Made by a program: the position numbers and the translations under genes. DNA of 64,000 bases, from the NCBI RefSeq assembly GCF_001598215.1, contig NZ_BCXJ01000003.1:1-64000 (forward strand), read 5' to 3'. This DNA is from Shouchella clausii (GTDB lineage: Bacteria > Bacillota > Bacilli > Bacillales > Bacillaceae_D). Numbering within the stretch: position 1 is the first letter of the stretch; each line of letters starts with the position of its first letter. Shown here one piece after another: positions 1 through 7,649 of this stretch. The notes beneath the pieces were generated by a model. That model saw nothing but the letters and a program-made list of their open reading frames with translations, ran no database searches and was not told the origin of the DNA.

Positions 1-43
1 TGGCTGGATTAAGTCCAGTACAATACCGAACTCAATCCAGCCA
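1..43. repeat. 10-bp inverted repeat at the window edge
   Basis: The sequence TGGCTGGATT (1-10) is repeated as its exact reverse complement AATCCAGCCA (34-43) around a 23-nt loop. It lies downstream of the stop of the minus-strand LTA-synthase gene and could be a terminator stem, but no T-run is visible on either strand. The left context is outside the window. Confidence 0.4.
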
Positions 44-102
44 ACTAACTGCATAAGTAAAACTCTAACTATTGGGGGTCACTACCCATATGCGACGGCT
101 TT

Positions 103-1986
103 TTATTCTTCAGAGCGATCAAACAAATCATTGTCTGGCTCAAAAAAGCGCAGCAAGTCACCATAAATGATTTTATCGGAGTACTCTAAGTCTGATTGCG
201 CACGTGGGATAAATTCTTCACAGCTTGATGGGTCTTCCGTCTCTACTCCTGTATGTTTGTCATAGCACGTGTTATTGGCGTACACAAGATCATCCGTGAT
301 AAAATTGCCATTACGCAAAACCGCATAAGACTCATGTTCCGGAGAAAATAAGTCGCTGCCAAACTGGATGTCCTCTTTGGTCGACAAACCGAGCAAATGC
401 ATGAGCGTTGGCTTAATATCGATTTGCCCGCCGACTGTGTCAAATGTTTCCCCTTCATGGCCCGGAATATGAATGATCAGCGGGACACGTTGAAGCTGGA
501 CAGAATCAAATGGAGTAATCTCCTCTTTGTCGAGGTACATGGCCATTGCCCTGTTATGGTTGTCAGAAATTCCGTAATGGTCTCCATAAAGGATAAAGAT
601 GCTGTCTTCATAAAGGCCGGCTTCTTTTATATCCTCAAAAAACTGCTCAACCGCATAATCCATATAACGGACAGTTGGGAAGTAACGGTTTAACGTGCCG
701 CTGTTCGAATCGTACTCCTCAATCATTTTGTCTTCCTCGCCCAGTTCAAATGGAAAATGGTTTGTCAACGTAATGAATTTTGTATAAAATGGCTGCGGCT
801 GCTCCTTAAGCAAGTCAATCGACTGTTCGAAAAACTCCTTGTCTTTTAAGCCCCAACCAACTGAATTTTCCTCCGTTACTTCATAAGAGTCCACATCAAA
901 AAAGCGGTCATACCCGAGCGTGTCATAAATGACATCACGGTTCCAAAACGTTCGGTTATTGGCATGCATGACAGATGAGTAGTAGCCATTCTCACCTAAA
1001 ATTTCCGGCAACGCATTGTAGTCGTTTTGGGCATGGGTAAAGAATACAGCTCCACTGCTACGGGCAAACAGCGAATTGGCAACAATAAACTCAGAATCTG
1101 ATGTTTTGCCTTGTTCAGTTTGGTGATAAAAATTCTCAAAATAATAACTTTCTTCTTTTAATTGGTTTAAAAACGGTGTAATTTCTTGTCCATAAACATC
1201 GTTGTCAATGACAAAACTTTGCAGCGACTCAAGGGAAATCATAAACACGTTTTTCCCTTCAGCTACGCCAAATAAATCTGGATTTGGCTCTTTATGGTTT
1301 GCCTGGGTATAGTTTTTCACTTCGACAATGTCGGAACTATCGGCTAATACACGCTGTGCTCTCGATTGTGATTGCAAAAAGACGTCGTAAATATGGAAGT
1401 TAAAAACGCCGATGTTTTTAACAATCATATCCCTGTCAAAAGAGCGCGTAAGCAGTTGTGGACGTTCTGTTTGCGCTAAGGACAAATTCCCTAAAAATAA
1501 CAAGATCGCCAAAGCAAAAATTAAGCTAGGTTCTCTTTTTAAACGTCCCACTACAGGCACTTTTTTACGTGCGACCAAAATCCAAAGTACAGCAACATTT
1601 GTAAATAAGAAAACGTCCCAAAAGCTCATCAACTCAAATACACTGCCTGATAAATCTTGCATATTGTTGGTTTGCAGCAGCACAGGAAGCGTCAAGAAGT
1701 CCGTATAGAACCGGTAAAACAGCAAATTGACATACAAAATGAGTGAACCGACGAACGAAAGGACGACGACCATGATGTTGCGCATCCTGTTTTTAAATAA
1801 CAGGGCAATCCCTAAAAGCAGGACAGACGAACTGATCGGATTAATGAGCAGTAAAAACTCTTGCATCATGTTATCAGCGGGAATCGCAAACGCGACTTTG
1901 TAAAGCACGTACGTTGTAATCGTTAGCAACGCGACAGCCAGCCAATAAAATGTCAGTCGCCTGAAGCCGGCTTTAATTTTTGTCAT
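103..1986 (-). CDS. LTA synthase family sulfatase-fold membrane protein (LtaS-like)
   Basis: The 627-aa product has the layout of Gram-positive lipoteichoic acid synthases: about five membrane helices in the first ~210 residues, then an extracellular sulfatase-fold domain. The catalytic threonine lies in the motif EQGKTSDSEF (about T295), and a metal-ligand glutamate is in ISLESLQ. LtaS-type enzymes polymerise glycerolphosphate from phosphatidylglycerol on the outer membrane face. I start at the ATG at 1986 because GAGAGGAGAG sits 7-8 nt upstream. A longer frame reaching 2025 has no comparable site. The gene appears monocistronic. Bacilli usually carry several paralogues (LtaS, YfnI, YqgS, YvgJ), and I cannot say which this is. 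A primase-type paralogue is possible. Confidence 0.88.
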   Translation of the reverse strand: MTKIKAGFRRLTFYWLAVALLTITTYVLYKVAFAIPADNMMQEFLLLINPISSSVLLLGIALLFKNRMRNIMVVVLSFVGSLILYVNLLFYRFYTDFLTLPVLLQTNNMQDLSGSVFELMSFWDVFLFTNVAVLWILVARKKVPVVGRLKREPSLIFALAILLFLGNLSLAQTERPQLLTRSFDRDMIVKNIGVFNFHIYDVFLQSQSRAQRVLADSSDIVEVKNYTQANHKEPNPDLFGVAEGKNVFMISLESLQSFVIDNDVYGQEITPFLNQLKEESYYFENFYHQTEQGKTSDSEFIVANSLFARSSGAVFFTHAQNDYNALPEILGENGYYSSVMHANNRTFWNRDVIYDTLGYDRFFDVDSYEVTEENSVGWGLKDKEFFEQSIDLLKEQPQPFYTKFITLTNHFPFELGEEDKMIEEYDSNSGTLNRYFPTVRYMDYAVEQFFEDIKEAGLYEDSIFILYGDHYGISDNHNRAMAMYLDKEEITPFDSVQLQRVPLIIHIPGHEGETFDTVGGQIDIKPTLMHLLGLSTKEDIQFGSDLFSPEHESYAVLRNGNFITDDLVYANNTCYDKHTGVETEDPSSCEEFIPRAQSDLEYSDKIIYGDLLRFFEPDNDLFDRSEE

Positions 1987-2176
1987 GAATTTTACTCTCC
2001 TCTCATGAACTTTGCATTTAAACAATACTCCGCCTAACTGTCTATTTGACGGGCCAGAAAACGGTTTTATATGTCCTAAAGCAAAAAACAGTCATTTGCC
2101 ATTCAAGCAATCAGTTTATCAAAATTTCTGCTCCTTGAACATAGTTCCTTTGACATAACGAACTTTCACATCGTTT

Positions 2177-2929
2177 TTACAACTTCTTGACATTTTCCAG
2201 ATATTCTTCAAGAGTAATAAAGTGGTTGTAAATGTCGTTGGCCACATCGCCCACATAGCGCAAGTGCCATGGTTCATAGCCATAGCCTGTTATTTCCTCT
2301 TTTTCGGCAGGATAGCGTATAATAAAGCCGAACTGATGGGCGTGTTCAGCAACCCATTGCCCTTCTGCCGTCAAACCAAACGCCTCAATCAAGCCATAAT
2401 CGACAGAAGCGCTGCTAATATCCATCGCCAACCCAGTTTGATGTTCACTGTGCCCTGGCATGGCCACTAAATCTTGGTCTTCTCCTTGATTTTCAAGAGC
2501 TTCCTCATATAAAAGCTCTTGTCGTTCGTAAGATCTGAAACCTGATATAGCAAACAGTTCATAGCCTTCCTCTGCTGCGGCAGCAAACAATGCTTCCAAA
2601 GCTTCGGCAGCTTCTGCCCTGAGATAACGCCGGTCTTCTTCCTCATCAAAGGGAAAGGGAACATTCGGGATGGTTAAGTCGTCAGGTCGATAATCTTCCG
2701 GAAGGCGGTAGTCTTTATTGACATTGACCACAATATTATCCGGATTCATAATGGTCATTTGCCCATTTACGACCTCGGTTTCGTTAAAATAACGCTCTTC
2801 TAAGAAAAAAACAGGTGCAGAATCGCCGCCTTTTTTCATTTCCTCTTCATGTAGTCGTGGATGAGAATCTCCATCGCAAGCTGTAATAACTACGAGTGCA
2901 CAAACAAAAGCGATAACAAGTTTGAGCAT
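2177..2929 (-). CDS. D-alanyl-D-alanine carboxypeptidase lipoprotein, peptidase M15B (VanY/YodJ-like)
   Basis: A 250-aa lipoprotein: the first ~18 residues form a signal ending in a VITAC lipobox, so it should be anchored outside the membrane. The C-terminal half carries the M15B zinc-peptidase signatures: SGFRSYERQ, then GHSEHQTGLAMDI (two zinc ligands, His and Asp), and EPWHLRYVG (catalytic Glu/third His). Family members trim terminal D-Ala (or act as L,D-carboxypeptidases) on peptidoglycan stem peptides. The start ATG at 2929 has GAGGAAGG upstream. It stands alone between the LTA-synthase gene and a plus-strand gene. A second M15 protein of a different subfamily lies at 33872-34474. Confidence 0.9.
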   Translation of the reverse strand: MLKLVIAFVCALVVITACDGDSHPRLHEEEMKKGGDSAPVFFLEERYFNETEVVNGQMTIMNPDNIVVNVNKDYRLPEDYRPDDLTIPNVPFPFDEEEDRRYLRAEAAEALEALFAAAAEEGYELFAISGFRSYERQELLYEEALENQGEDQDLVAMPGHSEHQTGLAMDISSASVDYGLIEAFGLTAEGQWVAEHAHQFGFIIRYPAEKEEITGYGYEPWHLRYVGDVANDIYNHFITLEEYLENVKKL

Positions 2930-3247
2930 AGTTCTACCTTCCTCAAGGGTTTAATTTCTTCACTATAGCACAGCTCGTCCGGATAGAAAATCCCCTTCAG
3001 GTAGGATTTATTGACGATCATTCAACGGTTTGCCATAAAGTAAACGGGGTAAGGCTTGGTTAAGTGTTCCCCTAGTTGTCCCAGTAACGAAGACAAGATG
3101 TTTGCTTATAAGCTTGGCATATCCATTATTGTATGTTAGAGATAAAGGTTCTATGTCTTAGCCTAATGAATTGATGCAGTCGCTTTCTGTTTTGTTACCC
3201 AACTTTCTGAAAATGAAACACGCTCTTCCTTTTGTAGACAGTAATAT
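2930..3247. other. Intergenic region with no recognised gene
   Basis: About 320 bp between the minus-strand carboxypeptidase and the plus-strand small gene. I see no convincing reading frame, RNA or strong terminator in it. It should hold the promoter of the carboxypeptidase gene, which I could not place. Confidence 0.4.
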
Positions 3248-3272
3248 GTGTAGAAAATCAATAATCGGGTAT
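3248..3272 (+). promoter_or_regulatory. Candidate sigma-B type promoter
   Basis: GTGTAG (3248-3253), a 13-nt spacer and GGGTAT (3267-3272) resemble the SigB consensus GTTTAA-N13/14-GGGTAT, with a perfect -10. It lies 36 nt upstream of the start of the small gene at 3309. Seen by eye only; one promoter-like match of this quality can occur by chance. Confidence 0.35.
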
Positions 3273-3308
3273 CAATAGGGAACAGAAAAAATTGGAGGGA
3301 CGATTGCA

Positions 3309-3617
3309 ATGGGCCGGAAACGTTATTTTGTTACAATCGATATGGCAATGATGCGCCTCTCAACCACAAAAACGCCTGACAACACGATCCAATATGAGAT
3401 CTATGCCACAGATGAGGAAGCAGACAAAATTAAAGCGCTGCTGGAACAAATTCGATCTGAAGACTTTCGTGAGGAACAAGTTTTTCAACACCCGTTCCAA
3501 GAAAAGAAAGCCGACCAAGAAAAAGAAGCCACACAAAACGAACTTCAAGAGTTGTATCAAATCATTTATGATTTAGGGACAATTGAAACAAAAGAAGTCG
3601 TGAAAGATTTAAAATAA
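3309..3617 (+). CDS. Conserved-looking small protein of unknown function
   Basis: A 102-aa soluble, charged protein. I do not recognise the family. The first ~50 residues look like a compact alpha/beta segment (KRYFVTIDMAMMRLS, then YEIYATDEEADKIKALLEQI). Residues ~55-75 are a Lys/Glu/Gln-rich stretch, and the end is helical. The start is well supported by TTGGAGGGA 9 nt before the ATG, and a good intrinsic terminator follows (3631-3667), so this is very likely a real monocistronic gene. A SigB-like promoter candidate precedes it, which would suggest a general-stress role. That is inference only. Confidence 0.7.
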   Translation: MGRKRYFVTIDMAMMRLSTTKTPDNTIQYEIYATDEEADKIKALLEQIRSEDFREEQVFQHPFQEKKADQEKEATQNELQELYQIIYDLGTIETKEVVKDLK

Positions 3618-3630
3618 GTGAGCTATGTAA

Positions 3631-3667
3631 GGGGAGCGGCAATTTAACAAGCCGTCTTCCTTTTTTT
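3631..3667 (+). terminator. Intrinsic terminator of the small gene
   Basis: GGGGAGCGGC (3631-3640) pairs, with G-U pairs and one mismatch, with GCCGTCTTCC (3651-3660), followed directly by seven T residues. Confidence 0.8.
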
Positions 3668-3679
3668 GTGGTACAATTA

Positions 3680-3693
3680 GGATAACGCTTTCA
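3680..3693 (+). promoter_or_regulatory. Candidate cre (CcpA) site
   Basis: GGATAACGCTTTCA agrees with the CcpA operator consensus TGWAARCGYTWNCW at 12 of 14 positions. It lies 17 nt before the YesL-type gene start, overlapping its probable transcription start region. YesL-type genes are often linked to polysaccharide use, so catabolite repression would make sense. Confidence 0.45.
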
Positions 3694-3710
3694 AAAGGTG
3701 GTTAGTACAA

Positions 3711-4343
3711 ATGGAAATGAATGGATTCATGGGAGGGATTTATAAAGCTGCCGAGTGGATCATGCGGCTTGCCATAGTCAACTTGCTTTGGCTTGGGTTT
3801 ACATTTGCTGGACTGATTGTTGGCGGGTTGTTCCCAGCAACACAGGCTGCCTTTGCCGTTTGCCGCCAGTGGATTCGTGGAGAAACAGACATCCCTTTGT
3901 TCAAAACATTCCTTTCGTACTTCAAAAAAGACTATTGGAAAGTACAGCGTCTTGGCTTGATACTCGTCCTAATTGGTTTTGTCCTAGTAGTTGATGTCAT
4001 GTTTATTTACAACCATACCAACCCTTATGTAACGATGCTCGCCATGCCGATTCTTCTTCTTTGCTTTTTGTATATATTAACAGCCGTTTACGCGTTTACG
4101 TTATTTGTCCATTACGAGATGCCCGTTTCACGCCTATTAAAGCATGCTGTCCTTCATGTGCTTGTTCGTCCTTTTCTGAGCATAGGCATGCTAATTACAT
4201 CATTTGCTGTCGCTATACTCATGCTTCGCTTTCCAGGCGTTCTGCCTTTTTTCGGTGTGTCAGTCCCCATCTTTTTATTCATGTGGTTTTCCCATACGGG
4301 ATTTGTCCGCAACGAAGAAAAACAACGGAGCCAAGCAGCATAG
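3711..4343 (+). CDS. YesL family (DUF624) membrane protein
   Basis: A 210-aa integral membrane protein with about five hydrophobic segments. The N-terminal signature GGIYKAAEWIMRLAIVNLLW and the motif GLFPATQAAFAVCRQWIRGE are typical of the YesL/DUF624 family. Members are usually found beside carbohydrate ABC transporters or two-component systems for plant-polysaccharide breakdown, and their molecular role is unknown. Here the gene stands without any such partner. The start ATG at 3711 has AAGGTGG upstream, and a candidate cre site lies just before it, consistent with a sugar-related role. Confidence 0.85.
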   Translation: MEMNGFMGGIYKAAEWIMRLAIVNLLWLGFTFAGLIVGGLFPATQAAFAVCRQWIRGETDIPLFKTFLSYFKKDYWKVQRLGLILVLIGFVLVVDVMFIYNHTNPYVTMLAMPILLLCFLYILTAVYAFTLFVHYEMPVSRLLKHAVLHVLVRPFLSIGMLITSFAVAILMLRFPGVLPFFGVSVPIFLFMWFSHTGFVRNEEKQRSQAA

Positions 4344-4469
4344 CTTGGCGCTGATTTTGATGTAGCCGGCAAGGCTCTTAAGTCTTTAAGCCCCTTTATT
4401 CCCTTAAAAGAAAAACGGTTTTGGTTTTTGTTGCCTTGCATTTCGCTATAGAAAGGACAGATTGTTACA

Positions 4470-5624
4470 TTGCTCTTCATTTCAAAAAAAACGGCGCGTG
4501 CCTTTTTGCATAAAACGTTTATCGCGACACACTATTCAAGCATGCCTGACCTTCTTAATGGCTTGGAAGCCATTCAACTTGATCCTGTTGCTGTCATTGA
4601 GCGTAATCACCATTTGACTGCAAGTTTGCGAATGAAACGGTACAACCCAGCTGAATTAGAGCAGCTGCTTGAAAAGCAGCAAGCATTCGAATACTACGCT
4701 CAAGCTGCCTGCTTATTGCCGATCGCCGACTTTCCCTTATTTGAAGATGTTCGGCAGCGACTTCTAGCAGCTTGTGCTTCCGATTTATCCGCCCACAAGG
4801 ATGTCATACGCGTCATATTCAATCGGCTGGCAACCGAAGGTCCTCTCGCTTCAAACGCCTTTCAAAGCGAACGAAAAGTTATTGGTGGTTGGGATACAAA
4901 CAGCGCCTCCACTAAAGAAACGTCTCATGCCTTGCAACTGCTCTTCCTAACAGGGCAAATCCAAGTCGTAAAACGTCAAGGGGCGAAACGGTTTTTTGCA
5001 TTAACGGAAGACGCGATTCCAAATCATTACTTGAAATCGCCTTTGTCGACACAAGAGCGGACAAGGGCGTTACTCCTAAAATATGCACGCGCGTACCGGT
5101 TATTTAGCGCTGACGATCCTGGTTATGGATGGCAGAAGCACCGAGCTGCAACGCGAAAAAAATGGCACACACAGCTTGTTGAGGAGGGAGTCTTGACTGA
5201 AGTGGCGATTGAGGACGTGAAACGGCCTTATGCAGTGCTTTCAACCGATGTGGACGAGCTGCTTTCACTTAATGACAATCAACCTAGAGGCATTGCGTTC
5301 CTATCGCCGCTAGACCCTCTTTTATGGCGGAGAGAACGTTTACAAGATATTTACGACTTCCACTACCGCTGGGAAATTTACACGCCAAAAGCAGCCCGGA
5401 AAGTGGGCTCCTATGGCATGCCGATACTCTGGGACGGAAAGCTAATCGGCCAAATTTCGCCATTAATGAATCGGGAAACAGCTACTTTACATATTGAAAA
5501 CATTGTCGTAGAGCCGTCATTCAAATGGACTCCAACGAGAAAAAAAGCGTTTGCCCGGGCATTGGAACAATTAGCCAAACGTGTCGGCGCAAAACAAGTT
5601 GCTTATGACTGTTTGTTTTGGTAA
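4470..5624 (+). CDS. YcaQ/AlkX-type winged-helix DNA glycosylase (HTH_42 family)
   Basis: The 384-aa protein belongs to the HTH_42 (YcaQ/AlkZ) family of DNA glycosylases, built from tandem winged-helix units. Residues 36-38 are QLD, matching the catalytic Q-hydrophobic-D motif of the YcaQ (AlkX) subgroup rather than the QxQ of antibiotic-resistance AlkZ enzymes. ERNHH follows shortly after, as in the family. E. coli YcaQ unhooks interstrand crosslinks and removes alkylated bases. The start is the TTG at 4470, with GAAAGGA about 12 nt upstream. No neighbouring biosynthetic cluster is seen, so a general repair role is more likely than self-resistance. Confidence 0.85.
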   Translation: MLFISKKTARAFLHKTFIATHYSSMPDLLNGLEAIQLDPVAVIERNHHLTASLRMKRYNPAELEQLLEKQQAFEYYAQAACLLPIADFPLFEDVRQRLLAACASDLSAHKDVIRVIFNRLATEGPLASNAFQSERKVIGGWDTNSASTKETSHALQLLFLTGQIQVVKRQGAKRFFALTEDAIPNHYLKSPLSTQERTRALLLKYARAYRLFSADDPGYGWQKHRAATRKKWHTQLVEEGVLTEVAIEDVKRPYAVLSTDVDELLSLNDNQPRGIAFLSPLDPLLWRRERLQDIYDFHYRWEIYTPKAARKVGSYGMPILWDGKLIGQISPLMNRETATLHIENIVVEPSFKWTPTRKKAFARALEQLAKRVGAKQVAYDCLFW

Positions 5625-5630
5625 AAAAAC

Positions 5631-5656
5631 GAAACGCCCACATTGCTTGGGCGTTT
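5631..5656. terminator. Hairpin terminator, copy 1 of a 26-bp direct repeat
   Basis: AAACGCCCA (5632-5640) and TGGGCGTTT (5648-5656) form a 9-bp stem with a 7-nt loop. The preceding A-run (5623-5629) gives a T-run on the minus strand, so it can terminate the minus-strand sugar operon; it also lies just past the plus-strand glycosylase gene. The identical 26 bp recur at 5810-5835. Confidence 0.7.
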
Positions 5657-5809
5657 GAGGTTGTCGACAAAGTCGATAACCGCCCTCAGACTGATAGAAA
5701 ACGCTTGTCAGACGAGGAGTGCAGCCGAGGGAAGATGCGAATAGAACGGGGGTTCATGAGCATATGACCGAGGCAAACGACGAAGTATGCGAGCGTTTGT
5801 CTACAGTCT
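5657..5809. repeat. Imperfect inverted-repeat element, copy A
   Basis: Between the two identical hairpins lie 153 bp without a gene. The stretch from CAGACTGATAGAAAACGC (5687) to GCGTTTGTCTACAGTCTG (ends 5810) has ends that are imperfect reverse complements of each other. A related sequence occurs at about 9700-9836, sharing AAAACGCTTGTCAG near one end, GTTCATG and ATGACCGAG inside, and TTTGTCTACAGTCT at the other end. This looks like a short non-coding repeat family, MITE-like, with no coding capacity. Confidence 0.6.
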
Positions 5810-5835
5810 GAAACGCCCACATTGCTTGGGCGTTT
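5810..5835. repeat. Hairpin, copy 2 of the 26-bp direct repeat
   Basis: Exact 26-bp copy of 5631-5656, containing the same 9-bp stem. It lies 7 bp beyond the stop codon of the minus-strand isomerase gene. The direct repeat flanks copy A of the non-coding element. Confidence 0.85.
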
Positions 5836-5842
5836 CATATTT

Positions 5843-6586
5843 TTAAGATAAGCGTTGTATGTTGTTAAAGCTAATTGAAATGCTTTCTAGAGGGGGGCGT
5901 TCACAAATGTCCTGTTCGACAAAAACGTAGCGAGCACCTGCTTCTTTCCCTGCCTGGATAATGCCTTTTATATCCAATGTTCCCTCTCCAACCTCGGCAA
6001 ACGACTTATCGGTGGCTTTCATGTCTTTCAAATGAACCATCGGCACACGTCCAGTGTATTGGTTCATATAACGTTTGGCATTCACACCCGCAAACTCGAC
6101 CCAATACGCATCACATTCTAATTGCACATGTTCCTTTGTTGTCTGGCTTAGCAACAAATCAAGGGCATATTCGCCATCGAATGTTTGCATTTCGAAATCG
6201 TGGTTATGGTAGCAAAATCCAATGCCAGCTTCTTTGCAGGCCCTTCCAATCGTTTCAAGGTCTTTCGCCAATTCGAGGTAATCGTCTTTTGCCTGCCGCT
6301 CTTCTGGCGTTAAGTATGGGCAGACAATATAATGAACACCGACTTCTTTATGGTAGGCAAGTACATCGTCAAGAGACTCACGAAGCTGAGCAAGAGGCAC
6401 ATGACTTGACCATGCTTCTAGACCAACTTCCTCTAACATTGCTTTTATCTCTGAAGCAGAGTGGTCGCCAAAACCAGCAAATTCGACACCCGCATACCCA
6501 ATCTCTTTTACTTTTGCTAATGTGCCTTTAAAGTCTTTTGCTAACTCGTCACGCAGTGTAAATAAGGCAATTCCCCATTTATCCAT
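5843..6586 (-). CDS. Sugar phosphate isomerase/epimerase (TIM barrel), operon gene 3
   Basis: A 247-aa protein of the xylose-isomerase-like TIM-barrel family (AP endonuclease family 2 fold). Conserved features include YAGVEFAGFG near the first strands, the metal-ligand segment CYHNHDFE, then ECDAYWVEFAG, HLKDM and VEQD. Enzymes of this type isomerise or epimerise keto/aldo sugars, inosose intermediates or sugar acids. The exact substrate cannot be read from the sequence. It is the last gene of a three-gene minus-strand operon, starting 11 nt after the oxidoreductase stop with an AAGGGGGAAAAGC ribosome-binding region, and ends at the hairpin 5810-5835. Confidence 0.85.
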   Translation of the reverse strand: MDKWGIALFTLRDELAKDFKGTLAKVKEIGYAGVEFAGFGDHSASEIKAMLEEVGLEAWSSHVPLAQLRESLDDVLAYHKEVGVHYIVCPYLTPEERQAKDDYLELAKDLETIGRACKEAGIGFCYHNHDFEMQTFDGEYALDLLLSQTTKEHVQLECDAYWVEFAGVNAKRYMNQYTGRVPMVHLKDMKATDKSFAEVGEGTLDIKGIIQAGKEAGARYVFVEQDICERPPLESISISFNNIQRLS

Positions 6587-6597
6587 GCTTTTCCCCC

Positions 6598-7635
6598 TTA
6601 TTTGATGGTTGCAACAGACACAAACGTTTTGGACTTGGTCGACTCCAACGCTGCAAGAACAGTGCGCAAAGATTCCATTGCCGATTCTCCTGTAATGGAA
6701 GGAGTGCGGTCATTGGCAATCGCATCGACAAACTCGTCAATCACACCACTTGCCACTTGGCCGCCTGCTTCATTGGTCGCAATTGCCCCTACTGAATACC
6801 TTTCAATTGTGCCGTTAGCTAGCTTAACAACAACTTGGACATCAGGATCATCGTGGATTTCCAATACACCCTTTTCGCCGTAAATCGATGTCGTGTTGTC
6901 TTCGCCTTTGTAGTACGTCCAACTTGCTGCCATTGTACCAATTGCTCCGTTTTCCATGCGTAGTAACGTTGTCGCATTATCGTCTACATCCGCATCCTTA
7001 TCGAGCGTCTCTACAAATGCAGCCACTTCAGCCACTTCTTCGTCAAAAAGCCAGCGCATTAAGTCAATCTTATGGACGCCTAAATCACCCATTGCGCCAA
7101 CAAAAGCCTTGTCTTTTTGAAAGAACCATGTGTCTTTGCCTTGAATGCTCCACGAATCAGGGCCACCATGGCCAAATGTCGTTTTAAATGTTAACGGCTT
7201 GCCGATTTTTCCAGATTGCAAGATTTCTTTCGCTTTTACATGGGGCGGCATAAGCCTTTGATTGTGACCTATCATCAACTTGACATTGTTGGTTTTAGCG
7301 GCGTCAATCATCTGTTGCGCTTCTTCGATCGAAGTAGCCATTGGCTTTTCGCACAATACATGGCAACCTGCGTTTGCTGCATCAATCGACACGTGTGCAT
7401 GGTCCACATTTTGTGTACATACACTAACTGCATCAATTTGTACCTCTTTAAGCATAGCTTCGTGGGAGTCGTATACACGTTTGACTCCATATTGATCAGC
7501 AAGTCTTTGAGCGACTTCGATGTTTAGGTCACAAAAAGCGACCAGTTCTACATTTGGGTTGGCCGCATATTCAGGTACATGGCGGTGGATGGCAATCGAC
7601 CCGCAGCCAACTACTGCTACTTTCAGTTTTGACAT
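6598..7635 (-). CDS. Gfo/Idh/MocA family NAD(P)-dependent sugar dehydrogenase, operon gene 2
   Basis: The 345-aa protein begins with a Rossmann nucleotide-binding segment (KVAVVGCGSIAIHRHVPEY) and has the family CEKPMA motif, whose Lys is catalytic, around residue 95. The C-terminal half is the GFO_IDH_MocA alpha/beta domain (GAMGDLGVHKIDLMRWLF). Such enzymes oxidise hydroxyls of sugars or cyclitols. The start ATG at 7635 is chosen for AAGGAGGAGAAAGTCA directly upstream; the frame is open further to 7662 but that part lacks a ribosome-binding site. Flanked on both sides by TIM-barrel isomerases, it probably works with them on one sugar or inositol-like substrate. Confidence 0.9.
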   Translation of the reverse strand: MSKLKVAVVGCGSIAIHRHVPEYAANPNVELVAFCDLNIEVAQRLADQYGVKRVYDSHEAMLKEVQIDAVSVCTQNVDHAHVSIDAANAGCHVLCEKPMATSIEEAQQMIDAAKTNNVKLMIGHNQRLMPPHVKAKEILQSGKIGKPLTFKTTFGHGGPDSWSIQGKDTWFFQKDKAFVGAMGDLGVHKIDLMRWLFDEEVAEVAAFVETLDKDADVDDNATTLLRMENGAIGTMAASWTYYKGEDNTTSIYGEKGVLEIHDDPDVQVVVKLANGTIERYSVGAIATNEAGGQVASGVIDEFVDAIANDRTPSITGESAMESLRTVLAALESTKSKTFVSVATIK

Positions 7636-7649
7636 TGACTTTCTCCTCC

